Positions 14,282-20,441 of a DNA stretch of 21,726 nt are shown one piece after another. This stretch comes from Syntrophaceae bacterium UBA6109 (GTDB lineage: Bacteria > Desulfobacterota > Syntrophia > Syntrophales > UBA6109): contig DIWJ01000050.1 in NCBI GenBank assembly GCA_002428445.1, forward strand, positions 1 through 21,726, in the 5' to 3' direction. Position 1 is the first letter of the stretch. Each line of letters begins with the position of its first letter. The translations under genes and the position numbers were made by a program. Under the pieces are notes generated by a model. It did not search any database and was not told the origin of the DNA. It saw only the letters and a list, made by a program, of their open reading frames with translations.

Positions 14282-15178
14282 TCAGCTCCTTCCTTCCGGA
14301 TTCGGCGATTGGAGCGTTTCACAAATGGCCCGATATTTGGTCCGCTTCCCCGTCCCTTCCGCCCGGCGCCGGCCGCCGAAGAAAGGCAGGGTCAGGGCGA
14401 GGGTGACCAACCGGAAGCGGGCCTTGCGCAGGTCGGCCCTCCGGATTCGGGCAACGGTTTCCGGAAGGTAGTGCTTCCGGTAGAAGAGGCATTCGGCATG
14501 CGTCTTTTTCTTCCAGACATCCGCCGGGATGGACTCCCGCTCGCTCTGTCCGCCATGGTGGATCACGGCGGCATTTTCGATATACCCGATCTCGTAACCG
14601 GCCCGGCGGATGCGCAGACAGAGATCCTGGTCCTCCCCGTAGAGGGGGAAGTCCTCATCGAAGCCGCCGAGCCGTCGGATCAGGTCGGTTCGCGCGAACA
14701 TGCTGGAACCCATCACGCAGGCGATCTCGCCTTTCAAGCCGTCCATCTCCGTCGCGGCGAACTTCTGCCCGGGATATCTCCGGGAAACCGATTCCTGGGG
14801 GCTTCCATCCGGATAGATCAGGCGGGTGCCCGCCAGGCCGATCCGCGGATGGGCATCCATGAAGCGGATGCACACCTCCAGTACGCCGGAATCCGTCAAA
14901 GCGGCATCCGGGTTCAGGAAGTGGAGGTAGCGCCCGCGGCACAGGGGCAGCGCCTGGTTGTTCGCCGCGGCGAAGCCTTTGTTGTCGGAATTGACGATCA
15001 GATGAACCCGTGGATAACGGTTGCGGATCATCTCCGCGCTCCCGTCCGTCGAGCCGTTGTCGACGACGAAGATCTCGCGGGAGACAGCCGCGTCGGAGCC
15101 GAGGGATTCGAGGCATGCCCCGATCAGGTCGGCCGTATTGCAATTGACGATGATGATCGAAACTTCCAGTGTATTCAT
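14282..15178 (-). CDS. Glycosyltransferase family 2 (rhamnosyltransferase-like)
   Basis: The protein has 298 residues. It shows VSIIIVNCNTADLIGACLES, VVDNGSTDGS (38-47), KGFAAANNQAL (67-77), the metal-binding NPD (89-91) and YGEDQDLCLRIRRAGYEIG on the acceptor side. It belongs to the same WbbL-like branch as the enzyme at 10694-11608, so the two may add similar sugars at successive steps. The C-terminal 60 residues are strongly basic. The start has only AGG abutting the ATG, which is poor, yet no better in-frame start exists. A 177-base gap separates it from the GT4 gene upstream, with a 10-bp palindrome ATATCGATAT at 15183-15192. Confidence 0.86.
   Translation of the reverse strand: MNTLEVSIIIVNCNTADLIGACLESLGSDAAVSREIFVVDNGSTDGSAEMIRNRYPRVHLIVNSDNKGFAAANNQALPLCRGRYLHFLNPDAALTDSGVLEVCIRFMDAHPRIGLAGTRLIYPDGSPQESVSRRYPGQKFAATEMDGLKGEIACVMGSSMFARTDLIRRLGGFDEDFPLYGEDQDLCLRIRRAGYEIGYIENAAVIHHGGQSERESIPADVWKKKTHAECLFYRKHYLPETVARIRRADLRKARFRLVTLALTLPFFGGRRRAEGTGKRTKYRAICETLQSPNPEGRS
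14286..14291 (-). promoter_or_regulatory. Ribosome binding site deciding the GTG start of the methyltransferase
   Basis: AAGGAG on the minus strand lies inside the last codons of the upstream GT2 gene and eight bases before GTG 14277. It is among the best Shine-Dalgarno matches in this cluster and argues against the ATG at 14322. Confidence 0.7.
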
Positions 15179-15355
15179 CCTTATATCGATATCGCGATTC
15201 CATTTTCAGTCCTTCTAACACAAATCGACCATTTTCTCACCACGATATTCTCACGGTTCCGGGATCGGCCGGTGCTACCCTTGTCGTTACCGCACGCCTC
15301 ACGCCTCGACCGCGTTCATGGCCGGCGGCAAGGGTGAATGGTGCGGGAAGGATTC

Positions 15356-16513
15356 CTACGAAGCGGTCATCCGCCGATCCGCCCGGATCTCCTCGTAGCT
15401 CTCCAGGACCCGGGCGACGACGTTATCCCAGGAGTTTTCCCGGGCCGTTTGACGGGCCTCAAGCCCCATCCTTGCCCGGAGATCCCCGTCGAGCATCCGC
15501 CCGGCTTGGTCGGCGACGGCGTCAGCATCATCCGGGTTTTCGATGATGAAACCGTTTACCCCTTCCCGGACGAGGTCCCGGGCTCCCACCCGCCCGCTGA
15601 TGAGGACGGGCAGACCGGCGGCCATCGCCTCCAGGACGACCATCCCGAAGGTATCGAAACGGGAGAGCATGGCATAGCCATCCCCCGCGAGGTAGAACTC
15701 CGGCAGTTTCTCCCTTGCCACGGCGCCGGCAAAGACAACGGCATGGCCGAGCCCCAGATCCCGGGCGAGGCGCCCATAGGCCTTCTCATCCCCCCGGCCG
15801 ACAACGAGCAGCGTGAACCGCGCATCAGGATTCCTTTTCCGAAGGCAACCGAGGCCCTTCAACAGGCGATCGAGGCCTTTGACGGAGAAGTTCATGGAGA
15901 CGAAGAGGATCAGGGGGTCATCGGCAGCGATCCCGAAGCGGTTGCGGACCTCCCGCCGGCAGCGGTCGCGGTCGAGCCGGGCGTAGGGGGCGGTATCGAT
16001 CCCCGGGTGGATCACCTTCACCAGGCCGGGATCGACGGGGTACTCCTCCAGGAAGATCTTTCGGGTCAGTTCGGAGACGGCCAGGAACCGGCGGCAACCC
16101 CCTGCGGAGACGAGGCGATCCTCCACGCGGGCAAGGGCGCGGTCGAAGAGGCTCGCCCCCTTGCCGCGCACCTCCCGGATCCACCGGCGGTGGGGGATGC
16201 CGTGCATGGTGTAGACGTCGGCCCGGAAGATCCGGTCATGGGTGTGGATGACGTCGAAGGGACCCGCGGCGGAGATCTCTCTTCCCGCAAACCAGGCAAA
16301 ACCCGCCGTGGTCAGAAACCTCGGAAAGCGGACGATGGGAACCCGATGGAAGGTGATCCTGTCGGAAGAGGCAACCCAGCGGTTGGCAAAGACGTGGACC
16401 TCAAACCGGGGGTCGGCGGCAATCCGTTCGGTGAGCGCGGCGGCGAACCCCTCCGCCCCGCCCACCAGACCGAATTTGGGGATCGCCACCGCTATTCTCC
16501 GTTGCTCTTCCAA
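15356..16513 (-). CDS. Glycosyltransferase family 4 (WaaG-like)
   Basis: The protein has 385 residues from TTG 16513. The N-terminal strand RRIAVAIPKFGLVGGAEGFA is the GT-B donor/acceptor glycine-rich region seen in LPS core enzymes such as WaaG. The C-terminal half has LFVSMNFSVKGLDRLLKGL, LLVVGRGDE and DTFGMVVLEAMAAGLPVL, in which the first Glu of the usual EX7E motif is Asp. It is a retaining glycosyltransferase, probably adding a core hexose. The start is uncertain. TTG 16513 keeps the whole first strand and lies three bases from the YtfJ-like stop but lacks a good Shine-Dalgarno sequence. GTG 16489 has GGAG seven bases ahead but would cut the strand. The open frame extends to 16654 inside the neighbour gene, which I reject. 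Confidence 0.82.
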   Translation of the reverse strand: MEEQRRIAVAIPKFGLVGGAEGFAAALTERIAADPRFEVHVFANRWVASSDRITFHRVPIVRFPRFLTTAGFAWFAGREISAAGPFDVIHTHDRIFRADVYTMHGIPHRRWIREVRGKGASLFDRALARVEDRLVSAGGCRRFLAVSELTRKIFLEEYPVDPGLVKVIHPGIDTAPYARLDRDRCRREVRNRFGIAADDPLILFVSMNFSVKGLDRLLKGLGCLRKRNPDARFTLLVVGRGDEKAYGRLARDLGLGHAVVFAGAVAREKLPEFYLAGDGYAMLSRFDTFGMVVLEAMAAGLPVLISGRVGARDLVREGVNGFIIENPDDADAVADQAGRMLDGDLRARMGLEARQTARENSWDNVVARVLESYEEIRADRRMTAS

Positions 16514-16515
16514 AA

Positions 16516-17052
16516 TTATTTTGCCTGATACTCCTTGATGATCTGGATCATCTTGACAAGCTCTTCCTGCGGCAGCTTGCCGCTGTTGACATAGCGGCAG
16601 ATCCGTTCCTTGTCGAGGACAACCACGTTGGAGGCGTCGTTCTTGAGGCCCCACTGATTGAGGATGGTGTAATCCAGGTCCAGAATAATGATCGCACCCG
16701 TCTTTTCCTGTTTGCTTTTGATGGCCGACTTGATCAGGAAATTCGGCATCATGCTCGCCTTGAGATTGACGATCCCGAAACCCACGTACCTTTCCTTGTC
16801 CAGAGCGCCCGAATCCCGCTCCTTTTTCAGGGCGTCCTCCACATGGTTGTTCGTGTCCTTCTCATCGGGATCCACGTAGCCGATGTACATGACCTTGCCC
16901 TTGAATTGCGGGTGATCCAGGGAGTATTCTTTCCCGGTCGAATCCTTCAGCTTGAAGTCCGAGGCCTTGTCACCGACCTTGAGTTCGGCCGCGACGGCCG
17001 AGGAAACGGTCCACAACAACACGAGCAGCAACGCAAAAACGGTCTTTTTCAT
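16516..17052 (-). CDS. YtfJ-like periplasmic thioredoxin-fold protein
   Basis: The protein has 178 residues from ATG 17052. MKKTVFALLLVLLWTVSSA starts a clear signal peptide, with cleavage likely after AVA or AVAA. The mature part begins LKVGDKASDFKLKDSTGKEYSL, as in thioredoxin-like/AhpC-type folds. It then has YVDPDEKD where a CxxC would sit, so it has no redox pair. VVVLDKERICRYVNSGKLPQEEL resembles the C-terminal part of E. coli YtfJ. The biochemical role of that family is not known to me. AAGGAGG six bases before the ATG fixes the start; an in-frame ATG at 17100 precedes it without support. It is the promoter-proximal gene of the glycan run and ends three bases before the GT4 start. Confidence 0.75.
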   Translation of the reverse strand: MKKTVFALLLVLLWTVSSAVAAELKVGDKASDFKLKDSTGKEYSLDHPQFKGKVMYIGYVDPDEKDTNNHVEDALKKERDSGALDKERYVGFGIVNLKASMMPNFLIKSAIKSKQEKTGAIIILDLDYTILNQWGLKNDASNVVVLDKERICRYVNSGKLPQEELVKMIQIIKEYQAK

Positions 17053-17193
17053 ACCTTCCCTCCTTAGATTGAATGGTCCATTGCTGAAGACGGAAAACAT
17101 TTCACATCGACGGATCTGATCTCAACTTTCAGGGAACGCCTGAAGTCTGCACGGCGGTTCCGCGCCCGGATGGGCGTTTTTGCGAGGTAGATC

Positions 17194-17222
17194 ATTATAA
17201 AGAAAAGGCGGGGTTCGATCAA
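17194..17222 (-). promoter_or_regulatory. Sigma-70-type promoter for the YtfJ-like gene and glycan operon
   Basis: On the minus strand TTGATC (17222-17217, four of six) and a perfect TATAAT (17199-17194) are separated by exactly 17 bases. Transcription would begin near 17187, leaving a leader of about 135 bases with a small GCCC/GGGC hairpin. It is the best promoter match I found in the window. Confidence 0.65.
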
Positions 17223-17290
17223 GAAGAAAAACAGAAAAAACATCGCCGCACGCATTTATTCCTCCGGCAAGTAAACATATCAAAGGTTGT

Positions 17291-17350
17291 CGTGCCGGAC
17301 TTGATCCGGCATCCAGTCCTGCCTTGGATTCCCGCTTTCGCGGGAATGAC
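17291..17350. repeat. Pair of dispersed palindromic intergenic repeats
   Basis: The first unit has GCCGGA (17294-17299)/TCCGGC (17305-17310) with a 5-base loop. The second has ATTCCCGC (17328-17335)/GCGGGAAT (17340-17347) with loop TTTC. Both resemble short repeats scattered in many proteobacterial genomes, whose minus-strand translation gives the familiar FPRKRES peptide. A decayed relative of the second unit is at 915-940. Confidence 0.7.
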
Positions 17351-17411
17351 AGGATCGGCATTTATGGTTGCCGGAGTAATAAATCATCCCGGCCGTCTTT
17401 ATTCTGTTGAA

Positions 17412-17448
17412 ATTTTTTCGCCTCCTGTGCTAAGCAGGAGCAAAAAAT
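17412..17448. repeat. Hairpin upstream of the acyl-CoA ligase gene
   Basis: CTCCTG (17422-17427) and CAGGAG (17435-17440) form a stem with a 7-base loop, and ATTTTTT (17412-17418)/AAAAAAT (17442-17448) can extend it past a small bulge. On both strands A, not T, follows the stem, so it is not a standard terminator. It ends 19 bases before the ligase ATG and could affect its translation, whose own Shine-Dalgarno (AGGGG) is weak and distant. Confidence 0.45.
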
Positions 17449-17467
17449 CAGGGGTTGAAAACACATC

Positions 17468-18925
17468 ATGAGTCTGGGAAAGATGCTGGCGGAAAACGCT
17501 GAAAAATTTGGCGAACAGGTGGCCGTCATCCACGACGACCGCAGGATCGTCTATCGGGAACTGGAGCAGGCCGCTTGCGCCCTGGCGAACCATCTGCGGT
17601 CTCTCGGCCTGGCCAAGGGGGACAAAGTGTCGGTCATGCTCCCCAATTGCCCGGAGTTCATCATCGCCTATTTTGCCGTCCAGAAGATCGGCGGCGTTGC
17701 CGTGACGCTGAACGTGCAATCGACTCCCTACGAACTGCGGCACCTCCTCGGAAACAGCGACTCGAAATGTTTGATTACGCAAGGAAAACTCGCAAAACGG
17801 TTCGACGAGATCCGGGAGGAACTCCCCCTCTGCCGCCACCTCATCGAGACCAATGGGCCGGAAGAGGATTCTCTGTTTCGGAAGATCGTCGAAACGGGGC
17901 CCTTCACGACGGAGATCCCCGAACTCGGAGAAGACGACCCCGCCGTCATGATCTACACCGCGGGGCTGACGGGCCGGCCTCTCGGGGCGGTCCTCACCCA
18001 TCGCAACCTCCTCACCCAGTCGCTCCTCCTCCGAACGATCTGTCATCGGGATCAAGGAGACATCGGCCTCGCCGTCATCCCCTTCTTTCACTCCTTCGGG
18101 GCCGTGGCCAACATGCTGGCGCCGCTCCGGATCGGCGCCGGTGTCGTTTTGATGGATCGCTTCACACTCGACGGAGTCTTCACCGCCATCGAAAAGGAGA
18201 AAGTTTCCTACATCGCCGCCGTTCCCCGACTCTTCCTCGGCATGTTCCTCCATGAAGGGGCGGACAAATACCAGGTCGATTCCCTGAAGGTCTGCATTAC
18301 CGGCGGGGCGGCGATGCCCGCGGATTTCATTGCCCCCTTCGAGCAGAAATTCGGCGTCAAGATCATGGAGGGCTACGGCCTCACCGAGGCGTCGCCCGTC
18401 TCCTCCTTCAGCCGCCTCGATATGCCCCAGAAACCAGGCTCCATCGGGATTACAATCCCGGGCGTCGCCGGGAAAATCGTCGACGAGGAGGGACGGGACG
18501 TCCCCCGGGAAACCATCGGCGAGCTCATCCTGAAGGGCGAAAACATCATGAAGGGATACTACAAGAACGAAGAGGCAACCGCCCAGGTCATCCAGGACGG
18601 CTGGCTTTATACAGGCGACCTCGGCCGGATGGACTCCGACGGCTATATCTTCCTCACCGGCCGGAAGAAGCGGATGATCATCACGAGCGGCTTCAACGTC
18701 TATCCCCGGGAGATCGAGATCGTCCTCGGCCTTCATCCCGCCGTGCAGGCGGCCCATATTATCGGCAAGGAGGACCTGCTGCGGGGGGAGATCGTCAAGG
18801 CCCTTGTCGTGAAAAAACCTGGCACAGAGGTTGGGGAACGGGAGATCCTCCGGCACTGCCGGACCTACCTCTCCTCCTACAAGGTGCCGCGCGAAATCGA
18901 ATTTGTAACGAAGATAGGAGACTGA
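17468..18925 (+). CDS. Acyl-CoA ligase-like AMP-binding protein with missing catalytic motifs
   Basis: The protein has 485 residues, shorter than the usual 500-560 for fatty acyl-CoA ligases. The fold is clear: YRELEQAACALANHLRSLG, GYGLTEASPV (302-311), YTGDLGRMDSDGYIFLTGR (381-399) and SGFNVYPREIE (407-417). Two features differ from active enzymes. The P-loop at 163-173 reads YTAGLTGRPLG, with L for the usual S/T and L for the usual K. The protein stops at FVTKIGD, just where the A10 motif (PKTxxGK, catalytic lysine) should come. GRKKRM also replaces the usual GRKKDM. It may be a natural subfamily, a protein needing a partner, or an enzyme losing function. The two thiolase genes downstream place it in acyl-CoA metabolism. 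Its stop codon is the first TGA of a palindromic element. Confidence 0.8.
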   Translation: MSLGKMLAENAEKFGEQVAVIHDDRRIVYRELEQAACALANHLRSLGLAKGDKVSVMLPNCPEFIIAYFAVQKIGGVAVTLNVQSTPYELRHLLGNSDSKCLITQGKLAKRFDEIREELPLCRHLIETNGPEEDSLFRKIVETGPFTTEIPELGEDDPAVMIYTAGLTGRPLGAVLTHRNLLTQSLLLRTICHRDQGDIGLAVIPFFHSFGAVANMLAPLRIGAGVVLMDRFTLDGVFTAIEKEKVSYIAAVPRLFLGMFLHEGADKYQVDSLKVCITGGAAMPADFIAPFEQKFGVKIMEGYGLTEASPVSSFSRLDMPQKPGSIGITIPGVAGKIVDEEGRDVPRETIGELILKGENIMKGYYKNEEATAQVIQDGWLYTGDLGRMDSDGYIFLTGRKKRMIITSGFNVYPREIEIVLGLHPAVQAAHIIGKEDLLRGEIVKALVVKKPGTEVGEREILRHCRTYLSSYKVPREIEFVTKIGD

Positions 18926-19060
18926 CGGCTTCGTAAAATGGCCGCAGGCAAGGCGCGCGAGTCCTGAGGAATGAGGCGTACTTTTCCGTACGCCGCAATG
19001 ACGAAGGATGAAGCGCAACGCAGCATCCGGACTTTTTACGATGCCGTCAAGATTGGAGAG
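18911..19060. repeat. 12-bp near-identical direct repeats flanking the palindromic element
   Basis: AAGATAGGAGAC (18911-18922) and AAGATTGGAGAG (19049-19060) match at ten of twelve positions and lie exactly at the two ends of the element at 18923-19049. They look like a target-site duplication. The left copy encodes the last ligase residues KIGD. The right copy would encode KIGE followed by TAA, and it carries the GGAG used by the thiolase gene. Confidence 0.55.
18923..19049. mobile_element. 127-bp MITE-like palindromic element
   Basis: The ends are inverted repeats with one mismatch: TGACGGCTTCGTAAAA on the left and, read from the right end inward, TGACGGCATCGTAAAA. The exact centre holds GGCGTAC (18975-18981)/GTACGCC (18988-18994), and the arms between are imperfectly complementary, so the whole unit can fold into one long hairpin. 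It has no coding capacity of its own. Such elements are usually moved by a transposase encoded elsewhere. The TGA of the left end serves as the ligase stop codon. From memory, similar repeats occur in deltaproteobacterial genomes. Confidence 0.65.
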
Positions 19061-19065
19061 TAAGC

Positions 19066-20418
19066 ATGGAAAAGATACCGCAGAAACTGGAACAGAAGAT
19101 GTCGCAAATATACGCCGGGCGCCCAGTGGCGGGACTCGGCGAACGAAGACCCGACTTTTCGACGATGGGCCGAAACAGAAAGCCTGTCCCGGGTCTCCGC
19201 GAAGTCGTCCTCGTCGAGGCCTGCCGGACCCCTTACGGCCGCTTCGGCGGAGCGCTGAAGGGTTTCACCGCACCGGAGCTTGGCGCCCTGGCCATCCAGG
19301 AGGTCCTCCGCCGGACCGGCGGCAAGGTCAAACCGGCCGACGTGGACTATGTCTTCATGGGGCAGGTCGTACCTGCGGGCTGCGGCCAGGTCCCCAGCCG
19401 CCAGGCGACGATCCTGGCGGGTCTTCCCGAGGAGGTCCCCAGCATCACCGTGAACAAGGTCTGCTCCTCGGGGATCAAGACGATCGACCTTGCCGTCCAA
19501 ATGATCCAGCTCGGCCGGGCCGACATCTGCATCGCCGGCGGCCAGGAAAGCATGACCAACGCACCCTTCGGCTTGCCGGAGATGCGCTGGGGGGCCAAGA
19601 TGGGCCTTCCCTCCCGCCCGGCCCTGGACCTGATGGTCAACGACGGCCTCTGGTGCGCCTTCTACAATCGCCACATGGCGCTGCACGGCTCGGAGGTGGC
19701 GGATGAGTTCGGGTTCAGCCGCGCGGACCAGGACGAGTGGGCCCTCCACTCCCAGTTGGCCGCCGTCGACGCGATGAAGGCGGGGCGGCTCGACGACGAG
19801 ATCTTCCCCGTCGAGGTCCGCGAAGGGAAGAAGAGCTTCATCCTGGACACCGATGAGGGCCCCCGGCCGGAGACGACGATCGAGGGGCTCTCCAGGCTGC
19901 CACCGGTCTTCGGCCACAAGAGTACGGTCACCGGAGAGCCGGGAAGCGTCACCGCCGGGAACGCCCCGGGGGTGAACGACGGGGGCGACGTCTGCCTCCT
20001 GATGAGCGCCGAACGGGCCGCCGAGCTCGGGATCAAGCCCCTCTGCACGATCCTGGACTATGCCGAGGTTTCGCAGCCGCCCAAGGACATTGCGACGGTC
20101 CCGGGGCTTGCCATCCGGAAGATCCTGGAGCAGAACGACCTTTCACTCGACAAGATCGACCTGGTCGAGATCAACGAGGCCTTTGCCGCGGTCGTCCTCG
20201 TCAGCGCCCGGGCAATCCTCGGGATGACGAAAGAACAGATGTTCGCGAAAGTCAACGTGAACGGCAGCGCCATCGCCTACGGCCACCCGATTGGGGCGAC
20301 GGGGGCGAGGATCCTGATGACCCTCGCCTACGAACTCCGGCGGCGCGGCGGGGGGCTGGGCGTCTGCGGCATCTGCTCCGGCGCCGCCCAGGGCGACGCG
20401 ATGCTGATTCGGGTATAA
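19066..20418 (+). CDS. Thiolase (acetyl-CoA acyltransferase) with N-terminal extension
   Basis: The protein has 450 residues; thiolases are usually 390-400. The catalytic set is complete: nucleophile C133 in NKVCSSG, NEAF at 370-373, H407 in GHPIGATGA and the second cysteine C437 in CSGAAQG (the usual form is CIGGGQG). The first 45 residues before REVVLVEACRTPYGRFGG are extra and basic, with no recognised motif. The reaction is thiolytic cleavage of 3-ketoacyl-CoA or condensation of two acetyl-CoA; direction and chain length cannot be told. The ATG has GGAG seven bases ahead, lying in the direct repeat that flanks the palindromic element. A second thiolase gene follows after 23 bases. Confidence 0.9.
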   Translation: MEKIPQKLEQKMSQIYAGRPVAGLGERRPDFSTMGRNRKPVPGLREVVLVEACRTPYGRFGGALKGFTAPELGALAIQEVLRRTGGKVKPADVDYVFMGQVVPAGCGQVPSRQATILAGLPEEVPSITVNKVCSSGIKTIDLAVQMIQLGRADICIAGGQESMTNAPFGLPEMRWGAKMGLPSRPALDLMVNDGLWCAFYNRHMALHGSEVADEFGFSRADQDEWALHSQLAAVDAMKAGRLDDEIFPVEVREGKKSFILDTDEGPRPETTIEGLSRLPPVFGHKSTVTGEPGSVTAGNAPGVNDGGDVCLLMSAERAAELGIKPLCTILDYAEVSQPPKDIATVPGLAIRKILEQNDLSLDKIDLVEINEAFAAVVLVSARAILGMTKEQMFAKVNVNGSAIAYGHPIGATGARILMTLAYELRRRGGGLGVCGICSGAAQGDAMLIRV

Positions 20419-20441
20419 CTTTGGAAAGGAGGCAGGTATAG

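Larger units (their letters stand above)
17053..17467. other. 415-bp intergenic region between oppositely oriented operons
   Basis: It separates the minus-strand glycan genes from the plus-strand acyl-CoA operon. It holds the glycan promoter (17194-17222), two adjacent palindromic repeats (17291-17350) and a hairpin (17412-17448) just before the ligase gene. No clear plus-strand promoter could be picked out. No protein-coding gene is supported. Confidence 0.7.

Noticed and set aside
15338..16528. A 396-codon plus-strand open frame over the GT4 gene
   Set aside because: Antisense shadow of a well-supported glycosyltransferase; Gly/Pro/Asp-rich composition without motifs.
17122..17361. Small minus-strand frame containing SFPRKRES
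   Set aside because: This peptide is the usual translation product of a dispersed palindromic intergenic repeat, not a gene.
17399..19018. A 539-codon minus-strand open frame, longer than the plus-strand ligase gene
   Set aside because: It is antisense to a gene with clear family motifs, begins inside the palindromic element, and its translation has no recognisable domain. GC-rich coding DNA often leaves the opposite strand open.
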